DNA of 64,000 bases from Lachnospiraceae bacterium UBA1759 (GTDB lineage: Bacteria; Bacillota; Clostridia; Lachnospirales; Lachnospiraceae): positions 84,262-148,261 of the forward strand of contig DCHF01000029.1 in NCBI GenBank assembly GCA_002315555.1. The letters are read 5' to 3'. How positions within the stretch are numbered: position 1 is the stretch's first letter; every line of letters starts with the position of its first letter. Positions 8,130-16,198 of the stretch are shown here, piece after piece. Position numbers and translations under genes: made by a program. Under the pieces are notes generated by a model that did not search any database, was not told the DNA's origin, and saw only the letters and a program-made list of their open reading frames with translations.

Positions 8130-8957
8130 TCAGACCTCGACCTCGCAGCCGTCATAGGTCATAATGAACCCTTCTTTTTCATACAGTTCGTGCGATTCCT
8201 CCCAATTGATGCACTTTCCGCCGTGAGAAAAATGATTTGCGACAGAAATACACCCCTCATTCAGGAAACCTTCCGTCTGCAAGCGTGCGCGAAGCGCCTT
8301 GTTCTGTCCCATGCACATATGGCCGTAATAATCGATGCTTTCCATCAGCCCCTCCGTGAAATCATATGAGATCACATCGAATCTGAAGCCTTTTTTGCGG
8401 AAACACTCAAAGGTTTCGTCAAAGGGTTCGCCGCCGTCATGCAGGTATAAAAGCGTCTTCTCCCCGTCCTCGATGACATAGTGGAACGGGTTTTCGGAGC
8501 CGTGACGTGCACGAAGCGGTGTGACTCTGTAACGTCCGATTTCATAGGTTTTATAAGCATCCATCGCATGGAAGACCAAATGCTCGGGGCGTCTTCTCAC
8601 CACGCGCATAAACTCATTTTCATCGTCTATGGAGCCATGTACGATGAATGGCGGCCAATCCTCCGGATTCTTAGCATAGGGCCGGTCCACGTTATCAAGA
8701 TCCATCGGATAATAATGATCGGAATGGACGTGGGTGATCAGATAGTCGTGGATGTTGTAGTATTCGATGCCATAGCGCAGGCCATGCCAGTACGCATCAG
8801 CGGAAAAGTCGATGATCAGATCATCATTCAGCAGAGTCTGAGAACGGCTGCGGATGTCTCTTCCTCCGGTCGCCCGCGCCTGCATGCACTGTGCGCAAGT
8901 ACAGAAAAGTGCCGGTGCACCTTCCGCTGCCGCAGTACCCAAATATCGGATCTTCAT
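8130..8957 (-). CDS. PhnP-like metallo-beta-lactamase-fold hydrolase
   Basis: The protein is 275 residues from the ATG at 8957, which follows GAAGGAG; an upstream TTG in frame is less likely. HVHSDH at 76-81 is the MBL metal motif, and later metal ligands are expected in ARHGSE, YDFTEG and NHFSHGG. The N-terminus MKIRYLGTAAAEGAPALFC with a CxCxxC cluster (Cys19, 21, 24) is typical of PhnP (phosphoribosyl cyclic phosphodiesterase) and its relatives. No other phosphonate gene is nearby, so a PhnP role in C-P lyase metabolism is not supported. A general phosphodiesterase acting with the neighbouring hydratase is only inference. Confidence 0.85.
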   Translation of the reverse strand: MKIRYLGTAAAEGAPALFCTCAQCMQARATGGRDIRSRSQTLLNDDLIIDFSADAYWHGLRYGIEYYNIHDYLITHVHSDHYYPMDLDNVDRPYAKNPEDWPPFIVHGSIDDENEFMRVVRRRPEHLVFHAMDAYKTYEIGRYRVTPLRARHGSENPFHYVIEDGEKTLLYLHDGGEPFDETFECFRKKGFRFDVISYDFTEGLMESIDYYGHMCMGQNKALRARLQTEGFLNEGCISVANHFSHGGKCINWEESHELYEKEGFIMTYDGCEVEV

Positions 8958-9130
8958 GAAGTTCTCCTTCAAAGATTATACGTATTTATATTATAAATCC
9001 GCCCGGGGTAAAGGTCAAGAAGCGCTTATCCCATGGGGGGGCGGAACAACGATGTTCTTAATAATACCTTTTAAAACACAAGAAAAAACAAGAAAAACCG
9101 ATCCAAACACAGGAATTCCCGAAAAAGTAG

Positions 9131-9159
9131 TTGCAATAATGCCGGGAATGGTGTATTAT
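9131..9159 (+). promoter_or_regulatory. Sigma-70-type promoter for tRNA-Cys
   Basis: TTGCAA at 9131-9136, a 17-base spacer and TATTAT at 9154-9159 lie about 25 bases before the tRNA. Confidence 0.65.
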
Positions 9160-9183
9160 ATTCCAGTACGCAAAAGCGCACAG

Positions 9184-9255
9184 GGCGTCTTAGCCAAGCG
9201 GTAAGGCGTGGGTCTGCAACACCCTGATCCGCCGGTTCAAATCCGGCAGACGCCT
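9184..9255 (+). tRNA. tRNA-Cys (anticodon GCA)
   Basis: The sequence folds as a tRNA. The acceptor arm GGCGTCT pairs with AGACGCC, the D stem is GCC/GGC, the anticodon loop is CTGCAAC with GCA, and the T arm is GCCGG-TTCAAAT-CCGGC. The discriminator base is T at 9255, which is the U73 identity element for tRNA-Cys. One U-U mismatch closes the anticodon stem. The 3' CCA is not encoded and must be added after transcription. It is a lone tRNA with its own promoter and terminator; no integrase gene or duplicated 3' end is visible beside it. Confidence 0.95.
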
Positions 9256-9261
9256 CGTATC

Positions 9262-9297
9262 AAAAAAGAACCGGTCGAAAGACCGGTTCTTTTTTTA
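9262..9297 (+). terminator. Terminator of the tRNA-Cys transcript
   Basis: AAAAAAGAACCGGTC-GAAA-GACCGGTTCTTTTTTT forms a strong GAAA-tetraloop hairpin with a T-run. The mirrored A-run also makes it a terminator for the leftward direction. Confidence 0.92.
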
Positions 9298-9362
9298 TCT
9301 AAGAGCACATTCTTGTAACTGTCAGGGCTTTATACTCTTTTATTCTCCTCTGTATTATTAAA

Positions 9363-10247
9363 TCATCTACGCTCATTCGGATACAGATACATATACACAT
9401 CCTCCAGCCCAACCGCTGCAGAACGCACCTCCGGCAGCTCCGGCCGTTTTTCCGATATGACCTTCACCGATACCAGACCATCGCGCTCTCCTGCCACACG
9501 GTTGGAAGGATACATTTCATTTACTCTTCGGTAATCCTCCTTCAGCACATCCACTTCCCAGATGAACGGCCCAATTTCCTGCGCCACCTGTTCCGGCGTT
9601 CCGGAAAGCACGATCTCTCCGCTCCTCAAAAAGATGACCTCTTTGGCGATCTGTTCCACGTCGGAAATTACATGCGTCGCAATCAGGATCGTCTTCTTTT
9701 CCGCAATCGAATAAATATAATTACGAATATTCATGCGTTCCCTGGGATCCAGGCCGGCTGTCGGCTCATCCAATATCAGCACCTCCGGATCATTTAAAAG
9801 TGCCTGCGCCAATAGTACACGCTGCTTCATTCCGCCGGAAAGCGTTTTCAGATGCCGATCGGCAAACTCATACAGCCCTACCACGTGCAGCAGTTCTGCA
9901 ATCCGCTCATTCGCTTCCTTTTTAGAAAGCCCCTTCAAAGCCGCAAAATAGTAAAGAAAGCGCTTGATGGTGAACCCTTCATAAAGCTGTTGCTGCTGCG
10001 GCATGTATCCCAGAATGCTTCGATACGCCTCGCCGAGCGTGCGAATATCGGCCCCGCGATAAAACACTTCGCCTTCTGAAGCAGCAAGGTTGCCTACGAT
10101 AATATTCATCAGCGTCGACTTTCCGGCGCCATTAGGCCCCAACAGTCCATACACGCCATTGGAGAAAGCATAATCAAAGTTCTTAAGCGCAGGCGCGGCA
10201 TTTTTACTGTATTTTTTTGTAATGTTTTTAACTGTCAACTCATCCAT
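9363..10247 (-). CDS. ABC transporter ATP-binding protein
   Basis: The 294 residues show every ABC ATPase motif: Walker A GPNGAGKST at 37-45, Q-loop near GYMPQQQ at 80-86, signature LSGGMKQR at 136-143, Walker B VLILDE at 156-161 and the switch His192 in ATHVISD. A further ~70 residues after the core domain are typical of ABC-2-type exporters of the antibiotic/bacteriocin-immunity class. It starts 11 bases after the permease stop, so the two form one unit. The cargo is unknown; a linked secreted protein and lipoprotein on the same strand are possible clients. Confidence 0.93.
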   Translation of the reverse strand: MDELTVKNITKKYSKNAAPALKNFDYAFSNGVYGLLGPNGAGKSTLMNIIVGNLAASEGEVFYRGADIRTLGEAYRSILGYMPQQQQLYEGFTIKRFLYYFAALKGLSKKEANERIAELLHVVGLYEFADRHLKTLSGGMKQRVLLAQALLNDPEVLILDEPTAGLDPRERMNIRNYIYSIAEKKTILIATHVISDVEQIAKEVIFLRSGEIVLSGTPEQVAQEIGPFIWEVDVLKEDYRRVNEMYPSNRVAGERDGLVSVKVISEKRPELPEVRSAAVGLEDVYMYLYPNERR

Positions 10248-10258
10248 AATCCACCGCC

Positions 10259-12409
10259 TTACTCAGAATACTTTTTGTAATGCAGCATTATGATTACTGC
10301 AAAAACCACGACATTTTTTATAAGCGATATATAGACGATTGCAACACTCCCCGTTTCCTGTACGATCCGCATCAGTCCATATGTTCCGGACACACCAATC
10401 GATCGCAATACGGGGAAATTCAAAATGCTGCACAGAAAGTCGACCGCCATAATCGCAGATGCCGCCGTCAGTGTGGTACCCTTTTTATGGACAATACCGG
10501 ACAATGCAGAAAGCACTAACGGGTAGATCAGTCCGGAGAGCCAGGCCGCGCACAGCCACAATATCATGAACCCTCGGATGGACATGTTTCCTTTACACAT
10601 CGAAAAGCCCACTACACTCTGAAGCGGCACGCTCCATTCCTGCAAATGCGTCCGATGGATCCAGTTCACTAGATACGGAATCATATATCCGAAAAAGCCA
10701 ATACTGTACATCAGAAAAATCACTGAATATCTACATAAAAAGACCGAATGTCTGCCTCGCTTCGTTGTCCGTACGAGCCCGGATAATCCCGTGTCCCAAT
10801 CCTCTGAAAACAGCGGTACAGCCGATAACGAAAGCACACCTGCAAGTAAAAAACCGAAAAGCAGGAAATGATGTGACGATTCAAATACGCCCTTTGTGAC
10901 CACCTCAGAAATATAATGTACCGCCACACCTCGATCTTTTGCCGAAAGAAGCAAATTAAGTTCCTTTGTCACCTGTTCCATTACATCCCGATAATAGATT
11001 CGATCCATATCCTGATGCATCTGTGCTGAATAAATTTGTTCCAGTTCCGAAAGCTTCTGCAACGTTTCTTCCCCCACCTCGCCGCTCAACTCCTGACATA
11101 TGGAATAATAGATATAATCCCTTTGCGTCAGCTTGAGTTTACCGTAATCCAACTGATTCAGACTAAACACCAGATATCCCACAAGCGTCAATGCCCCGAT
11201 GCCGGGTATCAGGAACCGATAAAGTTCATGAGAAAATACCGACACGGTACCACGAATCCGAATCTTTCTTTGAATTCGCCATCGCGGGAGTGAAACCACA
11301 AGTACGCCCGAAAAGCTCAGTAAATAAATGCTCAAGGCCAACGCAAACAGAACCCCTGCGTATACAAACAGCGTCGGCAGAACAGAGACCGGGTATCCAA
11401 ACAGATCAACATTAGAATAAACAGAAAACAGGTTGCCCACGTCTGCCAGCGCGCACAGATTGATGAATTTCAGGCTGTTCATTTTCGCATTGATCGGAAT
11501 GGTCATATAGAATACCAGCCCCATACCGATTCCGGCAGCAATCGGCGCAACAGAAATCGCTATTCGCTTAAGTAATGTCAACAGGGCAAGACCAACCGTT
11601 CCCAGTACAACAGAAACCAGTATCGCAAACAACACTATACAGGCCAACCACTGTCTTACACTTATATTAAAATAGCAGTTTCGGAAAGACGAAACGGACT
11701 GAAGACTGCGGTCAATGTCACCGAGCCCCAGCACATAACGTGCAATGATGATCCGTCCGCACGCAATCGCCCCGGACAAAAAAGCTCCAAACAGAATTAT
11801 TGTGATCCATTTTGTCAAAGCCAACGGTATTTTTCCGTTTTTTGTAGTCTGCGCCAGCCCCAGAATTCCGTCATCTTCTTCGTCCTTCAGTAAAATAACA
11901 CATGCCATCAGAAGCACCACTGCGACAAAAAGATACGACCAGTCATACTCTGACAGCGCTTGTACGCCCGTATCCATATCCGGGATTATGGTGACCGGTT
12001 TTAATCCGGCATAGTCATTTACACTTTTATCAATGGAACGGTATGCATAGGATTTTTCACCGGAGAATATTACCGCCTGCCGTAAATTGTCTGCTCGCTC
12101 GGGAATCCCGTCTATGAAATCCTTGTACTGATCAACATACTCATATTGCGAATCAAGTATCACAAAAATTCCAGCAATTTCCTCTGCCGGAATTGAATGT
12201 TTCTCTGCCAATTGTTCGACATCCCGCGCGCCTTCGCTATACTGATACTCTGCACGAATCTTCTGATAATCACGGTTTTCAAACAGTTTTATATCTCTGC
12301 AATAGATAAAAAAACGTACGAACAGCATGATACTCAATACGACCGTTATGATCAACAAAAACTTACGGCTAAGTAATTTTCTGATTTCAGCAGTTATCAA
12401 ATTCAACAT
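10259..12409 (-). CDS. Duplicated ABC-2-type transporter permease
   Basis: This 716-residue membrane protein looks like two ABC-2 permease halves fused in one chain. The first half starts AEIRKLLSRKFLLIITVVLS (TM1), has a soluble loop of about 110 residues and then five more hydrophobic segments up to about residue 370. The second half repeats the plan: FSHELYRFLIPGIGALTLVG, another ~95-residue external loop and then about five segments to the end. One chain could therefore supply both transmembrane halves for the ATPase encoded directly downstream. A GGAGTG site precedes the ATG. Similar large permeases with a dedicated ATPase occur next to secreted peptides, where they export or give immunity; which applies here cannot be told. 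Confidence 0.85.
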   Translation of the reverse strand: MLNLITAEIRKLLSRKFLLIITVVLSIMLFVRFFIYCRDIKLFENRDYQKIRAEYQYSEGARDVEQLAEKHSIPAEEIAGIFVILDSQYEYVDQYKDFIDGIPERADNLRQAVIFSGEKSYAYRSIDKSVNDYAGLKPVTIIPDMDTGVQALSEYDWSYLFVAVVLLMACVILLKDEEDDGILGLAQTTKNGKIPLALTKWITIILFGAFLSGAIACGRIIIARYVLGLGDIDRSLQSVSSFRNCYFNISVRQWLACIVLFAILVSVVLGTVGLALLTLLKRIAISVAPIAAGIGMGLVFYMTIPINAKMNSLKFINLCALADVGNLFSVYSNVDLFGYPVSVLPTLFVYAGVLFALALSIYLLSFSGVLVVSLPRWRIQRKIRIRGTVSVFSHELYRFLIPGIGALTLVGYLVFSLNQLDYGKLKLTQRDYIYYSICQELSGEVGEETLQKLSELEQIYSAQMHQDMDRIYYRDVMEQVTKELNLLLSAKDRGVAVHYISEVVTKGVFESSHHFLLFGFLLAGVLSLSAVPLFSEDWDTGLSGLVRTTKRGRHSVFLCRYSVIFLMYSIGFFGYMIPYLVNWIHRTHLQEWSVPLQSVVGFSMCKGNMSIRGFMILWLCAAWLSGLIYPLVLSALSGIVHKKGTTLTAASAIMAVDFLCSILNFPVLRSIGVSGTYGLMRIVQETGSVAIVYISLIKNVVVFAVIIMLHYKKYSE

Positions 12410-12482
12410 GTTTCACTCCGGATGTTGTAAAATGCCTTTTGTACAGTAACTCATTCCTTTACACCAGCTGATATTTGTAAGA

Positions 12483-12518
12483 GCGTTAGTTGTCCCCGTC
12501 ATAGAGTACTCCTAACGC
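12483..12518 (-). terminator. Weak hairpin after the propeller-like lipoprotein gene
   Basis: Arms GCGTTAG and CTAACGC are separated by 22 bases downstream of the stop at 12539. There is no clear T-run, so it may only weaken read-through into the ABC genes. Confidence 0.3.
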
Positions 12519-12538
12519 CCTATTGGAATATTCACAAA

Positions 12539-13804
12539 CTAATCCAGCACATCATATGCAGGAAGCATTGCTGCCGGCATCAACTTGCCAAAACCGTCTA
12601 CCTGAAGTAAAATGAGCGGCTCTACTTTCCCCTGAAGAAGATCCCCATTTTCATACAAACAAATAGAGAACGGATCTAACGTTCTATATGCCATATAGTA
12701 GGTCTTGCCAAGCCAGGTCACAGTTTCAGATGTTGTTGTCCCCCATGCAGCCCCTTCTAAAGTAGCTGTAATATCGCCGTCTCGATTTACAACATACAAA
12801 TCATAATCCGGCTGGTAATCTTCGCCTATGAAAAATGCAAAGGTTATATCTTCCTGTATCTGATCATATAAAGTGACTGCAGGCTGTTGTTTTTGATAAA
12901 AATCATCCAGCCATTCACATAACGTCAGACTTTTGTCAGAAAAATTGTATTCCCAAAATTGTGGGCCCTCCTCTTTATTTATGTTCATCTGAACAACCAA
13001 CTTCCCATTATAAAGACCATAAATGTGTGCATTCGCCTCAAACGGAAAACCTAAAATTTCTCCGGATTTGATATTATATCTATGTAACTCAATATCTGAT
13101 CCTATTTCCTCAACATATGGTTCGTCTTTTGAAAAGATAACACTTGCCCCATAGGGAAGAAGTGTTTCAATGGTACTTCCGTCCGTATACTCGATAATTT
13201 TATATGGTTCTTTTTGTGGAGCGAGAATGGAGTATGCCAGAAGAGAAGTGGTCTGTTCACCGGTTATTTCCACTGTGCGGAGTACATAATAGAATACGCC
13301 TCTATGAAAACAGACAGATGCCAGGTCATCAATATTACTGAGCACACTTTTTCGTTCTGAACCATCCGGTTTGCTTTCAACAATATCAATATGACCGGTC
13401 TTTTGATTCAAACAGGAAAAATATAATTTTCCATTACAATGTCCTAATATGGTTTGTATGTAAACATTTCCGAGATACGCATCACACTCAGGAACTTTAT
13501 ACGGATCCGGTTCATTAAAATGAAGACATTCCGGCTTAAAGCACAAAGGCTTAGCTTCTTGACTCTTAGCATCTGCAAAGAAGAGATAATGCCCGGCAAT
13601 AAAATAAAGTGTGTCATCTAACACCGTTACACCGTGCGGCTTACCCAACCACGAAACTGTGCTTGGATTAAAATCTTCTCCTTCCAGGTATTCATCAGAA
13701 TAGTTTGACGATTTTGGAATGCGAGAAGAATTACAGGCTGACAGAGACAGTATTATACAAATCACGACTAGGGCTATGTAAATCAAATTGATTAGTTTTT
13801 TCAT
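12539..13804 (-). CDS. Lipoprotein with a beta-propeller-like ectodomain
   Basis: This 421-residue protein opens with a lipoprotein signal ending SLSAC (Cys at about 24), so it should be anchored outside the membrane. The ectodomain is rich in short beta repeats with the pattern 'G-x-LYF', for example LDDTLYFIAGHYLFF, GHCNGKLYFSCLN, CFHRGVFYYVLR, GLYNGKLVVQMN and WLGKTYYMAY. That is the look of DUF5050-type propellers in Clostridia. No enzymatic motif is visible. It lies between the secreted protein (43 bases upstream) and the ABC pair (130 bases downstream), all leftward, which suggests a joint role at the cell surface such as binding or sensing. Confidence 0.75.
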   Translation of the reverse strand: MKKLINLIYIALVVICIILSLSACNSSRIPKSSNYSDEYLEGEDFNPSTVSWLGKPHGVTVLDDTLYFIAGHYLFFADAKSQEAKPLCFKPECLHFNEPDPYKVPECDAYLGNVYIQTILGHCNGKLYFSCLNQKTGHIDIVESKPDGSERKSVLSNIDDLASVCFHRGVFYYVLRTVEITGEQTTSLLAYSILAPQKEPYKIIEYTDGSTIETLLPYGASVIFSKDEPYVEEIGSDIELHRYNIKSGEILGFPFEANAHIYGLYNGKLVVQMNINKEEGPQFWEYNFSDKSLTLCEWLDDFYQKQQPAVTLYDQIQEDITFAFFIGEDYQPDYDLYVVNRDGDITATLEGAAWGTTTSETVTWLGKTYYMAYRTLDPFSICLYENGDLLQGKVEPLILLQVDGFGKLMPAAMLPAYDVLD

Positions 13805-13847
13805 TTTATTTTGCCCTCACTTGTTTGTTCAGATGTTCATGCTAGAA

Positions 13848-14291
13848 TCAATCGCCGTAAAAATTATACGGATCTCTTAACGTATAATTCCAGGAATACG
13901 TTCCATTTGTGGCAAGATGAGAACTGATGGCCCCATAGGTTGCAACATTCCGCCCCGTTCCGTTTGCTGTAACCTGGACAGAATTAGCTCCCTGGGCACT
14001 TCTAACAGTATTTGTCATCATTGCTCCATCCGCCCCCGTATAGTAATACCACATCTGCAATGATACGGCATGAACTATGGAAGTAGAATTGGACGTGGTC
14101 GACGCCGATGCAGAAGTTTGACTACGATAAAGTGTTGCCGAGACACCGATATTACCAACAGTACCACTCGCAGTCGCAGCTTTTGCGGATAATGGGGTAC
14201 ATAAAAATGCAATTATCAATCCCAGACCAAGAATAACCGAAACACCTCTCTTTTGTAAATTCTTCAGATTTACTGACCACTTTTTATTCAT
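13848..14291 (-). CDS. Small secreted protein of unknown function
   Basis: The ATG at 14291 follows AAGGAGTG and gives 147 residues; an upstream ATG in frame lacks a ribosome site. The first ~38 residues are a long Sec signal peptide with a basic start (MNKKWSVNLKNLQKRG), a hydrophobic core VILGLGLIIAFL and a likely cut after SAKA. The mature ~109 residues are rich in Ser, Thr, Ala, Asn and aromatic residues, have no Cys, and end SYNW-like (TYSWNYTLRDPYNFYGD). I do not recognise the family. The small size, aromatic tail and linked ABC genes recall lactococcin-972-type bacteriocins, but no clear match is visible, so this is only a hint. Confidence 0.8.
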   Translation of the reverse strand: MNKKWSVNLKNLQKRGVSVILGLGLIIAFLCTPLSAKAATASGTVGNIGVSATLYRSQTSASASTTSNSTSIVHAVSLQMWYYYTGADGAMMTNTVRSAQGANSVQVTANGTGRNVATYGAISSHLATNGTYSWNYTLRDPYNFYGD

Positions 14292-14423
14292 AAATAACAC
14301 TCCTTCTTGATCAAACAAATAAAACAATAATTTTTCCGCATTTCCAGTTCAATTATTATTCATCGGACTCACCTCCCATTTATCAAACACATTTCCGTAA
14401 AACATTTATTATCTTTTACATAC

Positions 14424-14452
14424 AAGGTAGCACGCGCTCACCCTTTTGTCAA
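14424..14452 (-). promoter_or_regulatory. Putative promoter of the secreted-protein block
   Basis: On the minus strand TTGACA (14447-14452), a 17-base spacer and TACCTT (14424-14429) precede the gene at 14291 with a leader of about 130 bases. The -35 is perfect; the -10 is weak. Confidence 0.45.
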
Positions 14453-14591
14453 TATTACCCATTAACACAATTTTGTCGTATTTTTTTTTGTTTATTTTGC
14501 TCATTGCTCATAATTTGTAATTCAAACAAACAATACTGCAACTGAATTCGCAATTTCCTCAAACTGTTCAGACAATCCTGCTCATCAAGAA

Positions 14592-14632
14592 GTTTCGGCT
14601 AATTCTATGTTCACCATAAAATTAGCCGAAAC
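14592..14632. repeat. Perfect 13-bp inverted repeat
   Basis: GTTTCGGCTAATT and AATTAGCCGAAAC flank a 15-base loop. It stands within the 459-base gap between the secreted-protein gene and the Dabb gene, upstream of the promoter of the former. No T-run follows. It could be an operator, a small structured RNA or a remnant. The rest of the gap (14292-14750) holds the promoter and the terminator annotated here and no gene that I can see. Confidence 0.6.
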
Positions 14633-14675
14633 AACTACATCGTCCCTGTCTGGATGATTTGACCCACATCAAAAT

Positions 14676-14711
14676 AGCCTCCGCACCTGCATTTAAGCAA
14701 GCACGGAGGCT
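14676..14711 (-). terminator. Terminator of the esterase/Dabb operon
   Basis: On the minus strand AGCCTCCG-loop-CGGAGGCT followed by ATTTTG lies 39 bases beyond the Dabb stop. Confidence 0.7.
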
Positions 14712-14750
14712 TAATTATTACCTTCTCTTCGGGTTCAGAGTATACCGAAC

Positions 14751-15041
14751 TCACTCATAATCAAAAATACACTTCTTCTCCAGCAGAGGACCGTACCCAT
14801 CCTTCCACTGATGATGCCACTCACAGCTGTCATACTCGGGCAGTGCTTCCGGCTCCATCTCAATGCAGATCATCAGATCATAGCGGTTGCTGCGGTCAAT
14901 GCAGTTCTTATGCAGCGTCACCAGATGCACGCCCGGAATCACCGTGGTGTGATCGAACAACGCCTGAATCTCCGGTACAAGGGCCTCCTTCTGCTCCTTT
15001 GTGACTGCCTCTGTGTATTTCACGATAATACAATGCTTCAT
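14751..15041 (-). CDS. Dabb-domain (stress-responsive alpha/beta barrel) protein
   Basis: The 96 residues match the small Dabb fold, a dimeric alpha/beta ferredoxin-like barrel: MKHCIIVKYTEAVTKEQ, then a long helix, VIPGVHLVTLHKNCI, YDLMICIEMEP and a final helix. Dabb proteins in bacteria usually sit beside catabolic enzymes and may act in polyketide-like or sugar chemistry; no catalytic activity is assured. It starts 32 bases after the esterase stop and is likely co-transcribed with it. Confidence 0.82.
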   Translation of the reverse strand: MKHCIIVKYTEAVTKEQKEALVPEIQALFDHTTVIPGVHLVTLHKNCIDRSNRYDLMICIEMEPEALPEYDSCEWHHQWKDGYGPLLEKKCIFDYE

Positions 15042-15073
15042 CTTATGACCCTCGTGTTTCTTCGCCTGATTTC

Positions 15074-16072
15074 TTATAAGTATTTCTTCATCACACCGAT
15101 CATGCCTTCCGGATACTGCGCGTCGTAGAGCGTACCATCGTCGTAGATCAGATTGGCCTGAATACAGTTATTGACACAGTGCTGGCCCTGCTGACGGCCG
15201 GGAGTGTTGCAGACGTCGATGATGCCATGCGCACCGTCGCGTACAAAGCCCGGGAAGAAGGTCATCACATTCGGCATGGTGTAGTAGAGCTTTTCGTTCG
15301 GCTCGATGAAGAGGTCCCAATTTACCAGTTCGTCAAAGCAGCCGTGGCAAACCATGACATCGGTACCGGCGGCTTCGATCTTACGAAGTTCCTGCTCAGC
15401 CGGGAGATATGCGCCTGCCATAACGACTGCCAGCGCGAAGTCTTCCGGATGGTTGATGACCAGGCGCCATGCCATGTAACCGCCGGCGGAGGTGCCGAAA
15501 AGGAATACCTTCTCCGTATCGATGAGCGGATAGTCCTCTTCCACCTTGTGCATCAGTGCATAAAGGCTGGAAGAATAAATGCTGTCCGTGCCGAAGCGGA
15601 CGAAATGACGCTTGTCGTTCTCCATGAAGGGGCGCATCTTCTTCAGCTGCTCTTCGGTGTAGATGCTGATATCACCCTCGGCGTCAGAGGTCGGCCAGGA
15701 GTCGATCATGCCGTCGTCCGTCATCTTTTCATTGGCCAGCGGGCACACGATGTACATGCCACCCAGCTTCTCCTGGTATTCCGGGGAAGCGTACATGGCC
15801 GCTGCCGCCCAGTCGATGGCCACACGTCCCTGGAAGGAGCCATTGGCACCGTGGAGCGCGAACAGAAGCGGATACTTGCCGTCCTTCGGGAAACCGTGCT
15901 CCGTCGGGTCATATACGTAGTAGCGGATATCGCCCGCGCGCTCGCTGACAGCCGGGAACAGCTTCTCTTCGAACTTGTCCAGCTGCGCGTTGGAATCATA
16001 GGTGTGGTCTTTGCCGATGACATCGCCTGAGCTCATATATTTGGCCCAGGGGTATCTGGTTTCGTCTAACAT
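15074..16072 (-). CDS. Alpha/beta-hydrolase esterase (PHB-depolymerase/prolyl-oligopeptidase-like)
   Basis: The 332 residues carry an alpha/beta-hydrolase core. The oxyanion region is LLFALHGANGS around 69-78, the nucleophile elbow is GTSAGG with Ser195, an acid residue is likely in VCHGCFDELVNW, and a His is expected in DGAHGI. It has no signal peptide, so it acts in the cytoplasm. The order of motifs resembles secreted PHB-depolymerase/feruloyl-esterase types that de-esterify plant material, but that substrate is inference. A strong AAGGAGG precedes the start. It is paired with the Dabb gene downstream. Confidence 0.82.
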   Translation of the reverse strand: MLDETRYPWAKYMSSGDVIGKDHTYDSNAQLDKFEEKLFPAVSERAGDIRYYVYDPTEHGFPKDGKYPLLFALHGANGSFQGRVAIDWAAAAMYASPEYQEKLGGMYIVCPLANEKMTDDGMIDSWPTSDAEGDISIYTEEQLKKMRPFMENDKRHFVRFGTDSIYSSSLYALMHKVEEDYPLIDTEKVFLFGTSAGGYMAWRLVINHPEDFALAVVMAGAYLPAEQELRKIEAAGTDVMVCHGCFDELVNWDLFIEPNEKLYYTMPNVMTFFPGFVRDGAHGIIDVCNTPGRQQGQHCVNNCIQANLIYDDGTLYDAQYPEGMIGVMKKYL

Positions 16073-16198
16073 GTTGTCCTCCTTAAAAGCAATACTTTTT
16101 ATTTTCTCTTTTGATCGCGCATTCTTGCCCGTTCAGCGCGTTATGGACTTTTCCTATGCAGCTCATTTCAACTCAGTGCATTTTGGACACTGCACTCC

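Noticed and set aside
9184..9297. tRNA-Cys as an integration site for a mobile element
   Set aside because: No integrase gene or repeated tRNA 3' end is visible within the flanks, and the tRNA is followed directly by its own terminator.
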